64,000 bases of DNA from Alnus glutinosa (GCF_958979055.1 NC_084887.1:36620620-36684619); one strand, 5' to 3'; shown: positions 10,906 through 23,800, counted from the stretch's first letter. Made by a program: numbers and translations. Notes: a model not told the origin generated them from the letters alone.

Positions 10906-13900
10906 TTTTATGTAATGAATAAGGTTTCTCTTAAAATTGGATTAGATGATTTTTTTTTTTAATTCAATTTATTAAATTAATATTTGTTCTTAGAGCATGT
11001 AATTTTTATATTTTTTTTTAAATGTATATAAAAAATTAAAAATCACATTTTTTTATTAATCTCGTAAGAAAATGCCCTAAGAATCACATGAATTACGGAC
11101 ATATTTTCTCCAATTGTTTTGGAATAAAACTGTGCAAAATCAATGAGAAAAAAAAGGGGGCTACTTGGTTTAAGCACGTAAAATAAAGCCTACTAACTAG
11201 CCTAGCCCCGAGGCCAGGCCTTTCCAAGCAAGCTTTTTAGTTTTTAAGTCCATGCATTGCATGAGAGTTGACCTCTGTATTTTAGACATAATTATAATGT
11301 CTACGCGTTGGCATGCAACGAGTTATTGAGCAATTATATGGCATGAAAAATACCTCCTCTATGCGGAATATTTTATGGTCAATTTTTTTTTTCTTTTTTT
11401 TTTAATTTTTTTTTTTTTTAACAATGTATATAATATCAAATGGCTTAGTATAATATACACAGTTTGATAAAACAAAATAAAATTTTTACAATCCTAAAAG
11501 AATCAAGATTCTTTACAATTGAAAATTCCGAACGAACATGCAATTGAAACCCCACCCCCTGACGAAGCTACATGTCCGAACATCTATTTGGGTATATGGG
11601 TCTTATCAAAAACATCTTTACGATTACAGTAGAATAGGCTACATTTTGGACTGAAAAGTGCAACCAGTCCCAGTCCTAGATGGAAAGCCACCTCTTTATC
11701 CACAAAAAGGAAGACGGTTGTCTATGACCCTATAGGAAAGATCCCTTTCTTCATCAATTGCATTTAGCTCGTAGTTTGTAAACTGTAGCTTTAGAATAGT
11801 TTTAGTTTGTAGCTTTTTATTTGGGATCCTTTCTATTTGAGTATACCTTTATTTTTCTCCATGAAATTCACACTTAGTACAAATTTTAAATGCCCAAAAC
11901 ACCCATAACTACATAAATTTTTAAAATTTAAAATCCATATTTGAATTAAGTTCATTTTCAAGCAGACCAAAAGCTGCAAACCTTCGATTTTGTCACACTT
12001 TGCTTTGGGCGTAAATTTCTTACAAATTATATTTTAGAAAAAAAAATTCGACTCGGTCTTTAAAAATGTTATGAGTCCCTTAACATATGAAAATCACATA
12101 TTTTTTTAATAGCACATGCTTCTTAAAAAAAAAAATATATATATGTTTCTTACGTCCTCAAAAAAATATATAATACTTTTAGAGACGAAATTGAAAAAAA
12201 AAAAAAAAAAAATCATGAGACCCAAATTTTAGAAAATTTATATATGCTTTGCCTTTTATAGGATGGAAATGAATTCCATTGGAGCACGGAACTCAACGGT
12301 TAATTGGAATGTTGTCCTTTGATAGTTGAAGGATTAATTCTTAAGATCTTTTTCTTTTCTAATTTTTCAATAATACTGAAAAAGTCAAATCGAGTCATTT
12401 TTATGTATGAAAAGACACTATCGATTTTTTATTTATTATTATTATTATTGTTTTGAAAATGAAGCCTTTCTTTAATAACTTGCTTCAACTATTTGTAAAG
12501 CATCTCCTTAAAGTACTATTAGCCCTACATTCATGTCTTAATTCATATACTTAGGGAGAAAGTACACATTACCTATTGAAGTATTCATCTATTTGTGTTT
12601 TGACGTTAAATATTTAAAAATCGGCAATAAGCCCTCTAAATCTTGCCAACTTTATTATATGCAAAACTTATTCCTTTTTTATCCTTCAAATATATTATGA
12701 TTTTTAAAATCACAATTAGATATTATTCTCCGGCTTCTAGGGCATTACTCGTATATTTATAACCTCGTATGAAGGCTTTTGTTTGATCTTCCAAAAAAAA
12801 TTCATGTAGTATCAATTTCGTTAGACACAGCTCAATTAAATGGGTTTCTTCCTTTTCCTTCAATATTTCAGGAAGCATTCACATAAAGTACTTCCCTCTA
12901 TCTGTCCTTCATCCTCTCCGATCCCCTTATGATGGTCTTTATTTGTTTTTCTATTTGCTTATAAATATATCTACTTTTTTTAAAAAATAAAAATAAAAAT
13001 AAACTTGTGAAATACTTGAAATTATAGATATATAAACTCTTAGGATTTGTTTGGTACACTAGAATACTGATTATCTAATAATAAGAATGAGTATTACCAA
13101 GAATACAAGAAGATTGAATAGAATGCTCATCATATTCATTTGTTTCATAACACCAAAGGAATGACCAAATTTAATAATTGGAATGGAATCCGATTTCAAG
13201 TGGATTTTCTAAAATACCCATTCTTATAAAAATAATACCCAAAACACCATTTATTTTTTATTTTTGTTGGGCACGCAACAAGAAAACCATTCGCATTTGT
13301 TGTCTGCTTCATGCAACGCAGACCATCCCCAAGGTGGGAGACAACTATTTTTTTTTTTTTTTTTATTTTTTTTTTATAGTTTTTTGGGATATTATTTTTA
13401 TAGCTATTCCATTCCTGTTGAATATATATTTTCTACTTTTCTTTAGATGAATATCTATTCCTCGTTTTGGGCAGTAATAGTGGCGCAACCAAATAATTAA
13501 CTGAATAATTATTTAATTCATGAATCTATTATTGTGTTCTAAACAGGATCTTAGTATTTCTTATATTGAAAAAAATATATGAATCCACAATAAATTAATA
13601 TTTCTTATATTTATGTCATATATCAAATTTCCAATAAACCATATGTGATCCATAAAACTCTTGGTATGAAAAAACATCATAGACAAGGAGAAAATGGAAA
13701 TCAACACTAGGTTTGGCAATACAAAAATATACAAAAAAAAAACTTATCAACTCATATACTTATATAGAAATGACTCTTTCCAATTTGGGAATTCTAATGG
13801 GGCACAAATATAATTTTGAATGATTAACTTGTATATTTATGTGAGATGGCAATTTTTATGGACTACCTATAATGCCCCGGCTTTGATAACAAGTCGTGAG

Positions 13901-15080
13901 CAGAATTATCTAAATTCTCACGTGATGCTATTATTTACTAAAAACTTACGCATCGGAAATTACCAACTGTATAGAAAAATTCTTTTACTTTTATGAACTA
14001 CAAATTCAATGAAATATATAATGCACTAGAGCTTCAAATAAAAACACATCTTCATAAACATAACTTATATTGCCGTCTACAACAAAATCACACTTGTCTA
14101 ATTACAAACCTAAACTGGAATAGTGGTATATAGTGGAATAGTAAATAAGCTATTCAAAAGTGAGTCCTCCTGTTGGCCTCTTGGACAAAAGCTCAGACAT
14201 ATGTGTACGAGGTTCATGCCAACTGTCTCCACGACAACATTTATAAAATTACCACAAGTTGGATGTGTAAGCCCACAGTTCAACAAGTGTATTCATCAAG
14301 ATCATATCATGTGCATTATTTTCTATAAAATTTCTCTAACTTGAGTTTACTAAACAACTATTGCAAAACATGGTTAAGCTTTTAATTTCCCCTTCCTAAC
14401 TGTTAGTGTTAAAGTGTATAACCTCGTTTTTCTGTCGGGTACCCATATTTTACATTCATTTTCACAAATCAATACTTTGCACGAATCCCACTTTGTTCAC
14501 ATTCATGGCTTCCTTTCAAACACTTTCGTTCATAAATCTTTTTCCTTCAAACATGTTTTCATTAAACACATGTAATACGTCATGGCAATATAATCACCAA
14601 TGAAAGCGCGTGCGCACGTGCAAATATACACACACACACACACTTTTATACATTAAAATATTCAAGTAGCAGCCGATGTGCTTGGTGATTCCAACAGTAC
14701 TATTGTTGTTCTTGTCGTCGTCTCTAGGCATGTTTCCGGGGTGGATGTTAATGTAGGGGAAGCTCACACGGGTTTGTTGGCAGCGAGTTTGGCTACATCT
14801 TATGGTTGCAATTATCTCCATTAAGAAGGAGATTTACTCATTATAATTATGGCAATCAATAAAGTTAAGGACCCTCTCCAATCGGAACTTTTCTCCCATC
14901 ATTGAAGACAATCAAGCTCAAATTTTTTGAAAGTCGGACCGTTTTGGAGACCCTGCGCTTGCTAAATTGGCCGCTTCTCACATAATATTTGGAAGCTTTA
15001 TCAATTACTCTCCATTTTTCTTGGCCATTTGGATTAACAGTGGGAAAGGCTCACCCGTGTAATTTTCCCCTTTCTCATGG
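10906..15080. other. Intergenic DNA of about 4.2 kb, no gene
   Basis: AT-rich with many homopolymer runs (for example 11391-11420, 12190-12212, 13348-13375) and a (CA) run at 14629-14642. Apart from the inverted-repeat element at 13039-13555 I see no recognisable gene, RNA or retroelement. All frames are short and compositionally random. Confidence 0.55.
13039..13555. mobile_element. Possible nonautonomous DNA transposon with imperfect terminal repeats
   Basis: The left end CTTAGGATTTGTTTGGTACA and the right end, reverse-complemented, CTAAGATCCTGTTTAGAACA align with several mismatches. This TAAGATCCTGTTTGG-type end is common in plant MITEs. The body (about 515 bp) is noncoding. Target duplication was not resolved. 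Confidence 0.4.
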
Positions 15081-15290
15081 ACATAAATTTTTTAGAAATC
15101 GGTTTGTAAGAAATTTCATACGATCAACATATAAGAGTGACATGTTTTATTTAAATATATGAGAAACACATATTTTTTTTATTAATGCTATTAAAACAAT
15201 ATGTGATTTTCACATGCCCTGAAACACATGTCAATTTTATATGTGAGTTGTATGAAATTCTTTACAAACCCATTTGTAGAAAGTTTATGT
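15081..15290. mobile_element. MITE with long terminal inverted repeats, 210 bp
   Basis: The left arm reads ACATAAATTTTTTAGAAATC, then GGTTTGTAAGAAATTTCATAC and an ACATATAAGAGTGACATG block. The right arm reverse-complements to ACATAAACTTTCTACAAATG, then GGTTTGTAAAGAATTTCATAC and ACATATAAAATTGACATG. About 70-80 bp pair on each side, so most of the element would fold into a hairpin. It sits just upstream of the CCCH gene's likely transcription start. Confidence 0.75.
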
Positions 15291-15454
15291 TTCTTTCCCA
15301 TTGTTTAGAAAAAAAATAAAAATAAAAATAAAATTGAAGGCACTTTGCATTAAGGAAAGGAAAACCCCAATGGGGGGGCGAAAATACAATTTTGGAATAT
15401 GGTTTTCGTCCACACTTGATTTTATTTGTTCCTATTTTGGTACATCATCGTTTC

Positions 15455-15483
15455 TCCCTCTCTCTCTCTTTCTTTCTCTCTCT

Positions 15484-15529
<46 letters not shown>
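15455..15529 (+). repeat. (CT)n microsatellite upstream of the CCCH gene
   Basis: An almost pure CT tract interrupted by a C run at 15484-15490. CT tracts next to plant transcription starts are common in 5' UTRs; that role here is an inference. Confidence 0.85.
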
Positions 15530-15532
<3 letters not shown>

Positions 15533-15539
15533 ACACAAT

Positions 15540-15830
15540 CCTGTTTTGCTCTTCACAGCTTGAAACCCCAAACGGGCCAAACCCGACCACCCAAACAATC
15601 CACAGTAGCAAAACCCTAATCTCTCACACAGCGAGCTACCCTTAACCCCCCCTCGATTATATCTTTATTACGATCCTGCCCCTCTCCCCTCTGCAACTAT
15701 TTTATCTTCCAGAAATGCCCTCCCATGGCCGCCTCGCCGTCTTCCTCTGCGTCATTCGTTGAGTAGAATCAGTCTATAATAAGGCGAAGCTGTTCGAGGC
15801 ATTGGCTTCGCATTTCTTCTAGAATATTCT
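15540..15830 (+). other. Probable noncoding first exon of the CCCH/RRM gene
   Basis: Sequence rich in C and T, with Kozak-poor short frames, ends at a consensus donor ATTCT|GTAAGAAG (GT at 15831-15832). The matching acceptor is probably TTTCTAG at 20693-20699, giving a 5' UTR exon from 20700 to the ATG at 20818. This would make a leader intron of about 4.9 kb. It is inference from splice signals only; RNA reads across 15830/20700 would confirm it. Confidence 0.45.
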
Positions 15831-15845
15831 GTAAGAAGTCTACGC

Positions 15846-16240
15846 CTTCTTAATTGTGATTTTTTGTTATTATTATTTTTGTTTCTAAACCTAGATTATC
15901 ATTGTTTATTGTAATCTAGACGGTATTTGATTCATCAAGTTCTTTTAAGGTTTACTGGTTTGCGCAACATTTGATTATGCGTCTGTGAAAACCAACTGGT
16001 TTAGAGTCCTTCAGGACCTTAATTTGATAGATTATAAGCATAGGGTTCTATGCTTGCTTAATTGTAATTTTGGACTAAACGTAGATTGTTATTGTTTATT
16101 GTAATCTCTATGTTCTTTGATTCATCAAATTGTTTTAGGTTTGTTGGTTAACTTAACATTTGATTATGTATCTGTGAAAACTTACTGGTTTAGAGGCCTG
16201 AAGGAGTTTAATTTGATAGTGAATAAGAGTAGGGTTCTAG
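15846..16240 (+). repeat. Tandem duplication of about 200 bp in the leader intron
   Basis: Two adjacent diverged copies start near 15848 and 16053. Shared landmarks in order are CTTAATTGT, ATTGTTTATTGTAATCT, TTTGATTCATCAA, AACATTTGATTATG, TCTGTGAAAAC, CTGGTTTAGAG, TTAATTTGATAG and TAGGGTTCTA. The duplication lies right after the presumed first exon, where intron-enhancer sequences often lie in plants (inference). Confidence 0.75.
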
Positions 16241-16759
16241 GTAGTGTTTTTTATTTAGATTTTACTTGTTTAGTCTGTATTCTTGTAGATTTTCCTGACG
16301 TTGTTTCTTTTCGATGAGGTCAATTGGTCTATTTTTTTATTTTTTATTTTTTAAAAAAAATATCAAAACGGTTCCTTGAATGAAATGTGGTTTTAAGTGG
16401 CTCGGAGGACACCCTGTATCAAAAAAAAAAAAAAAACTGTAGGGAATTTTTGTAGTGTGATTTTTGTGTGGTATTGGTGGGAGAATTAATTTTGGTTGTC
16501 AAGTTCCTTATCTGCACATGGTAGGACTAGCAGTACATGTCTAGCCTTTGGATTTTGAGTTGATAATGTGACTTTGCAAAGACGTTGGCATGGTGGCAGA
16601 TGAATGGCTTTCATTTTTAAATCTTTTTGCTCGGTTTAATCCTGAAGCTTGCAATTCTACAAGTATTTTGGGAACCTTTTTGTAGTAGGTTGTGTTTGTA
16701 ACGTGGATTTGTGTTCTATTCTGACTACAAAGTTAACTTTTGTTTATGTCAACATGACA

Positions 16760-17148
16760 AGTGGTGAACTTACTTTTTTTTGATAAATAATCAAAATATT
16801 ATTAAAAGCGTAAGGCATCCCCAGGTGCACATGAAGTATACAAGGTAAAACACATACCTAGAATGAGAAAGACAGAGCAAGGAAATCATAATAACTAATC
16901 ACCAAAAGAGAAACAAAGTAGCTGTCCAAAGATACAAATGTATAGAAAAATAAAGCCTTAATCTTCTGCAAAGTCATTTCCTGGTTCACAAAACTTGTGT
17001 GTCATTCCTTTCCCTCCATAGACATCACAACAGACATGAAGGCAACATCTTCCACACAGCAACACTCCGAGCGCTACCAGCAGTCCACCAACACGCATAT
17101 ATAAGTCGGCTACTCGTCTAGGCATAACCCAAGACAGTGGTGAACTTA
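16760..17148 (-). mobile_element. 5'-truncated LINE (363 bp) with perfect 13-bp target-site duplication
   Basis: AGTGGTGAACTTA flanks the element at 16760-16772 and 17136-17148. It is antisense: a T-run at 16773, then AAGCGTAAGGCATCCCC, and coding-derived sequence. Its far end reads in reverse as SWVMPRRVADL, matching the [11 protein letters not shown] of the LINE at 43.3 kb, so it is truncated within the zf-RVT region. It lies in the presumed leader intron of the CCCH gene. Confidence 0.85.
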
Positions 17149-18437
17149 ATAGGGCTGAAAAGCTTCTATTAGTACTTACTATTAACAAGCCAAGTCATAT
17201 TAACAGAAGCGATGAGTTTCAGAATTGTGTTATTACTTGATGTTTAGGAGAAATTCATACTGTTAATTGTCAGGGCTTTGACATTTCTTTGTTCTTAGTA
17301 TAGATTCCATATTTATGGTGCTTTGGTTCTTTATTTTTCTAGTCATGGCCATTTGGTTTATGAACTGCAGCTTGTTTGAGATTATGTCATTTTGTAACTA
17401 AAAAAAATGAAAACAATGCAAAAAAGAGTTGTGTCTATACCTAATTGACTCAGGCTCAGGGTTACTCTTAATTGGGCTAGGGAATAGATTTTAGGTGTCT
17501 CTTTGGGCGTTACTCCTTAATGGATTTTAATACAAGGATAGATTATAATTAGCTTTTGTGTTTCAATACTTAATCTTCAAGCCTTGAGGAAGGTTCTTAC
17601 TGTGGATAATCTTCTTAAGTGAGAAACGATTGTAGTTGATTAATGCTGCGTGGTGAGGAAGCAAATTATCTATTTTTTCACTGCAACATTGCTAAACAAT
17701 TTTGTGGTAGTCTGATTTGGTGTTGTTTGTCATTCATTGGTAATGCCTAGATTGGTCTTGGAATGTTGGAGTGGGTGATTTTGCAAGTGTAAGAGTTGTG
17801 TGATTTGAAATGCAGTTCTGTTATGTCTTATGTGGTGTATTTATGGGAACCTAACAAGCGGATGTTTGAAGTGTTAAGTTTCCAAGGCACTGAATCATGA
17901 TGATGTCTCTTAGGTCGCTCTTTGAGTGCATGTCCATGCGGCCCTGCATTGATTTCTTCATTTTTGGCTTTTGTAGATTTTAGCAGTTTTCTTTTTGGCA
18001 TTTTCATGTACATGTTATCACATTTATGGGTTGCAGTCCTTTATGTTTTTATTATAAATGTCTTGCTTATAAAGAGGTAATATTTGAGCGACTTTGCTCT
18101 TTGAAGATATGATACGTATGTATTACAAATCTATCAAGAAATTGTTAGTGATGAGCCATACACTTCCAATAAGGGGGAATAATTTCTGGTCTACATAGAA
18201 AATAGATGCGAGAAAAGCTAATTACCACATGACATCTCTGCATAGGAAGTAGATCCAAATGATGAATAGCACATTGGATTTGACATTTGGTCACCCAAAT
18301 GCTATTAGTCTGTTATTGGGCTTCTCTTTATAAGGACTGGAGCACATGTCGAACCATTTGACTGCAATTAACTAGCAGGAAAGCCAGCATATTATATTTG
18401 CCACCTGAAACTAGTCCAAATATTCTAAGCTAATAAT

Positions 18438-18511
18438 CTTTGGCTCAAATGGCATCTCCTCCTCCTGTGACAATGTGTGGAGAGTATGGTGGGTTCAAAA
18501 CCTTGTGGGTA
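18438..18511 (+). mobile_element. SINE fragment
   Basis: A-box TGGCTCAAATGG (18441-18452) and a B-box-like GGGTTCAAA (18491-18499) match the intact SINE at 21783. It is abutted by an antisense LINE. Confidence 0.6.
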
Positions 18512-19700
18512 CGTAAACTTTTTGATAGTAATTCAATATTATTAAAAAGTGCCAAGGGGTGCAACCTAAGTATACATGAGGTATACAAGAGAGACCTCCA
18601 ATTAGGAAGCATTAGAAGAGCACCAATCCAGAAATTCTGGAAAATTAGAGAAACGAGAACTATTGTAAGCCGCCATCCAAACACAGAGATTTGAACATAA
18701 TAGCTTTTAACTCTAACACCGTACACATGATGTAGGGTAGTGTGCCTTGGTGCCTTGGTGGGTTTTGTGGGTTGTCTTTCAGGTCCTAGGGCTTTTTTCC
18801 TTGTGTTTTTGTTGGGTTCTTTTGTGGGTTGTTTTTGAGTGTTCTTTTTGGGTTCTAGGGTTTAGGTTCTGTAGGTTATGTTGGGTTTTTGCGGGTTAGC
18901 TTTGGTTGTTCTTGTGGATACTACCTGTGTACTTAGGGGCGCCTTACGTTTTCATTCATAAAATTTTGCTTACTTATAAAAAAAAAAAAAACTCTTAACA
19001 CCGTTCTCTCACAATCTTCAAAGTTCTGCGCATTATACTCACTCCAAATGCATCGCATTAGCACAGAGGGACCATCATCTGAACTTCTTAATTGCAACAA
19101 CTTCCGAACTAACATTTTCAACTAGCCAACAACTCCACCACCCTTTTTGGTATGACCCACTCTAACCCAAAAAGTCGGAAAACTGATACCCACAAATTCT
19201 CTAGTCACTTCGTAGTGGAGACAAAGATAGTCTATGGTCTCTCTGCTCTTCTATACATGCAACACTAATCCATCATTATGATGTGCCTGTTTCTTAATTA
19301 TCCATAGTTAAAATCTTCCCTTATGCCGCCATCCGCACAAAAATATCACTCTCGAAGGAGCCTTAATTCTCCAAATGCTCTTCCAAGGAAATGAAGAACT
19401 AGCAGGGGGCAAGGCGCTTGATTAAAAGATTTGACCTCGAACATCCTCCTTTTGGAAGGGATCCAACAGATTTTATTCTCACCACCTCATCTCAACCTGA
19501 TAGAGTACAAAAAGATTAAAGAACGAAGTGACCAATTCCGCCTCCCAGTCGTGCACTAATCTGTTAAAAATAATATTCAACTTGAGAGTGTCGTTGGAAA
19601 ACTGGACATGATCAGCCTCCAAAGCCTCATTACAGTAAACAATACTAAATAACTCCGGAAAAAACTGCCTTCAAGGTTTGGTCCCCACACCACAAATTAT
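18512..19700 (-). mobile_element. Old antisense LINE remnant (zf-RVT and 3' UTR), split by another LINE
   Basis: The 3' end (18512-18722) contains AAAAAGTGCCAAGGGGTGC. The coding part (18990-19700), read in reverse with many stops, shows the [14 protein letters not shown] and SEYNAQNFEDCE segments shared with the LINE ORF at 40-41.7 kb. The two halves are separated by the sense-strand insertion at 18723-18989. Confidence 0.7.
18709..19004 (+). mobile_element. LINE tail inserted into the older LINE, with target-site duplication
   Basis: AACTCTAACACCGT (18709-18722) and AACTCTTAACACCGT (18990-19004) bracket about 267 bp of GT-rich sequence. It ends GTGTACTTAGGGGCGCCTTA, then ATAAAATTTTGCTTACTTAT and an A tail. 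The same GGGTT-rich subfamily appears antisense at 20297-20463. Confidence 0.75.
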
Positions 19701-20284
19701 GCTAAGACCTGATCTTAGGCCCATTTCCCATCTCAAATATGACAAAACCTGAACTTACTAATTAATAAACAAACAATTAATCCTAACATTTTAAGATGGA
19801 TGCCCTAATCATGTTTATGTCAACCAAATGTTCCAAATCCAAGTACAATAAAAGATATTCTATAAAAATTGTATATAACTTCATGAGGGAAAGACCATGC
19901 TGAAATTAGGTGTCTACGTATATGGTGCTGCTGTTAGCAAATCTTTGGGGTTGCGTCCTATTTGATTTGATTCCTTAAGAAAATGTTGCTAATACCTCAA
20001 ATATTATTTGTTAATGTATTCGACAAAATATAGTTATGAATGACCTCTGGTCTTATATGTTAACTGAAATTGTGCAACTTAGAGGGGAACAAGTGTATAA
20101 GATCATGGTGTCTAATTGTTTGGTGGATTTATTTGTGTTCACTCCTAGGAATTTCTACATTTTTGATGTAGTGTATGGGCACCAGGAATTGTATTTTTTA
20201 CATGGCATCATTAACTTTTAGTTTTGCTTTTCCAGGTATGTGATTTAAATTTACATGATCATTTGATTTTGTTTTGTTATGATT

Positions 20285-20475
20285 GTACTTTGAATTTTTT
20301 TTTTTTGATAAGCAAGCAAAACTTTATTGAAAATAAAAAGCTTAAGGCGCCCCTACGTACATAGGAGAAACCAAAGCTAACCCGAGAAAACCCAACAAGA
20401 ACCAAAGCTACACCCAAAAACAACCCACAAAAACCCAAACATAGCACCCACAAAACAACCCAAGTACTTTAAATT
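20285..20475 (-). mobile_element. LINE tail with 12-bp target-site duplication
   Basis: GTACTTTGAATT (20285-20296) and GTACTTTAAATT (20464-20475) flank an antisense 167-bp tail. It begins with a T-run and GATAAGCAAGCAAAACTTTA, followed by AAGGCGCCCCTACGTACATA. The rest is rich in AACCC/AAACC, the reverse complement of the GGGTT-rich subfamily at 18723-18989. Confidence 0.75.
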
Positions 20476-20817
20476 CTACTGGATGTAATGTTTTCTATTT
20501 TGATCTTTGTAATTATCTCCGTTGCTCTGCTATTTTTTTTTTCCCTTCTGAATAATGGTGTATACCATTACTCTAATGCATTGGATCAAAGTAAATAGGC
20601 TTATGATTACTGCTAGTTTTTTAATTTGCTGGTGTAGATACATCAAGCCATATATTGCTTTTGTTGTTGTTTGGCTTAAATCTTTTTCCTTGTTTCTAGG
20701 TTCTCTATTATTGCTGGAACTGTGCCAGGCAATTGAAGTCGTTTGGTTGCTGCATCTAGTGAGAGTTTGCAACTTTGGAAGTCATAAGTAGTATTGTGGA
20801 TATTTCAAGACATTTTA

Positions 20818-23800
20818 ATGGAGCTGAAAGTTCCATCTCTAAAGCCAGTGAGTCTTTCTCCTGATTGTGTCAGTGATCCTGAGGAGAAGGAAGTCAGTGA
20901 TGATGATGATGATGATCGAAACCATAAGCATCGTAGGCGGGAGACTCGTTCTCAATCTTTGGAAAGAGATGCTCTGGAACATGTGATAACAAGGCCGTAT
21001 AGAAAACGCAACAAACCTTTCGAAAATGGGCATCCTTTCAGGGAAAATGAATCTCAAGCAAGTGAGAAAGACTTATCTTCAAAGTTTGAAAGAAGACGCC
21101 CTGGCTTAACGTCACTCCCTCGAGCCTCTTTTGATTTAAATCAAAGATTTCACGCAAACCAAACATTTTCTGGAGCTGGTCCTGGTAGGGGACGAGGCAG
21201 GGACTCTGGTTCTTGGAACCTACGTGATTCTAGGTTCAGCTCAGTTGACATTGCATCTCAAATGGTTCAGCAGGGGTCCATTCCTCCAAACCTATATAAT
21301 GGAAGAGGGTTGCCAAATGTTTCAAATGCACAAAGTGCATCCTGGAATGCTTTTGGATTAATTACGGGACTACCAACTGGTGGCCTGGATACGCTCCATT
21401 CCATTGGTTTGCAAGGACCACTGGGACCACCCATCAATTCTTCAATGAATATGGGCATTCCTCGCCAACGCTGTAGAGACTTTGAGGAGCGTGGATTTTG
21501 TTTGAGAGGGGACATGTGCCCCATGGAGCATGGCGTCAATCGGATTGTTATTGAAGATGTTCAGGTATGTGTATTTGATATGTCCTGTTGCTGAACCACA
21601 AGACGTTAATAGTTCTTTATTGGGAATGCAGAATGCTTTACACATTTGGCAACTAAAGTCAACTGGCATTTCATCGTAATTAGGGCTCCGTACCAACCAC
21701 TTAATGAGTCCAAATGAACCTTCTATTTCCGTTATAACCAAATCAACCTTCTATCTCTCTTAGAACCAAATCAATTTAATTGCCAATGAGCTTTAGCTCA
21801 AATGGTATTTCCTCCCTTTGCAGCAAGGTGGAGGGTGATGTCATGGGTTCAAGTCCCACAAGGTGTGTGTGTAACTTACCAATAAAAAAAGAAAAAAGAA
21901 AAAAAAAAGAGAGAGAACAAAATCAACTAATTATAGAGAGGGATTAAAACTATCCTAATGATGTCTTGATTTTGAGTCTTTCCTCTCCAAGGCCTGCTAA
22001 GTAATTGGTTGGACCAACTTAGGGCACTGTCATTTCCCTTTTTTTTTTTTTAGCAGGCCATTTTCTGTTTAGCTTTATATTGTCTTGTTGGTCATAACCT
22101 TGTCTAACAAACTTTCCAGAGATGACACAGCACCACACAAACAGACCTCCTGCTGTTTCTTGTTACACTAATCTCATTCTTGCATAATTATTAGACTTTG
22201 AATATCTAACCTGCTGGAGAAGCCTCTGGATGGTGGGGCCCTCCTCTATATCCCTGATTCCTTCCTTCTTATGGATCACTTTTGTTATTTGAGGAGCCAT
22301 GAGATGAGCAAAAGCAACAGAGGTCTTTCCAACCATGTAATTTGAATTTCCTGGCCATTTGCTGGGGAATCCCAAGCCATCAGGGAAATGGTTCACATGG
22401 GTCAATATTTTGTAATTAGGATTATCTTATGTATTTGAGTCATCTATCAACAAGAATTCAAATATGCAGTGCATATGTTCACTTGTGCATTCAGTTTCTA
22501 TGCTGGGTTTTGTTCCCGGATGATACTTATTACATTGTAGACCAAGGTCTTTATTGTCTTGAGTGTGTACTTAAGTTGCCATAAATAATTAGTTGTTTTC
22601 AATTTGCAGAGTCTTTCACAGTTTAACCTTCCTGTTTCACTACCAAGTGTGCACCTACTGGGAACACCTGCTGGAACTGGACCACTATCATCAGTTAGTG
22701 CTTCTTCAACTACTTTGATGAACAGCAAAGGATTGCATAGCAAAAGTGGCAAGCCTGGTATTGCTGATGATGGTTTGGGCTTGAATGGTGCATTTTCTGG
22801 TTCTGGTTGTGCGGGTGGAGCTGATTTATATGATCCTGATCAACCCCTGTGGAATAATAATTGTCCTGAAACATCAAATGCCCTGCTCACCCTACAATCA
22901 CCCAATGATGAAACTCAGTCTGTGTTGAATGACGATCCTTCCGATAGGCATAATGGCAGGTTATGTGACGGTGCTGATAATGATTGTTTAGTTAGAAGCA
23001 CCGGAACTGCTGTTGGTTCACAGGGTACCAGTTCGTCTGTTTGGGGTAGAATCGGTAGTTCAAAAAATAGATTAGATGCGAAGGCAAAAATTGATTCTAT
23101 TATGAATTCCTCTGATTATCTTGAGAATGAAGCTCAGGAAGATAAAGGGGCCTTAGCCAGAGTTCAAGGCACTTCCCGTCAAGTAAAGCGGATTGTTACC
23201 GAGAATGTCAGCCCAAAAGGTATGGATTCATCTTCCAAAACACTGGGTGATAGTACGCGTAACATTCGGAAGCCTTCTCAAAAGGCACTGCGCACTCTAT
23301 TTGTCAATGGCATTCCCCAGAAAAGCAATAAAAGGGAGAATCTTCTTTCTCATTTTCAAAAATTTGGAGAGGTAATCGATATTTATATACCAGTAAATAG
23401 TGAACGAGCTTTTGTCCAGTTCTCAAAAAGGGAAGAGGCAGAAGCTGCTCTCAAGGCACCTGATGCTGTAATGGGTAACCGCTTTATCAAGCTGTGGTGG
23501 GCTAATCGCGATAGCATTCCTGATGATGGCATAAGCAGCAGCAGTAGTGTATCTGTAACTCCACGTGGTGTTGCAGCCACTTCCGTTCCATCTCATCCTT
23601 CTGTTGCTAGCATAGGAAAAGATATTAATCAATCTGCTGCTCCAAAGAATAGTGTTCTCCATGCTTCTGATGCTCCTGTACCTGTCTCTGAACATCCTAA
23701 GCCCATCATCTCAGATAGTCCTAAGGCACCTCCTCTGCAAAAGAAGCTAGAGAGTTTAGAGCAGTTGAAAGATGAACTTCGCAAGAAACGGGAATTGCTG

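Noticed and set aside
20530-20791. Open frames on both strands before the CCCH start
   Set aside because: They cover intron/5' UTR sequence; the conserved protein begins at MELKVPSLKP (20818).
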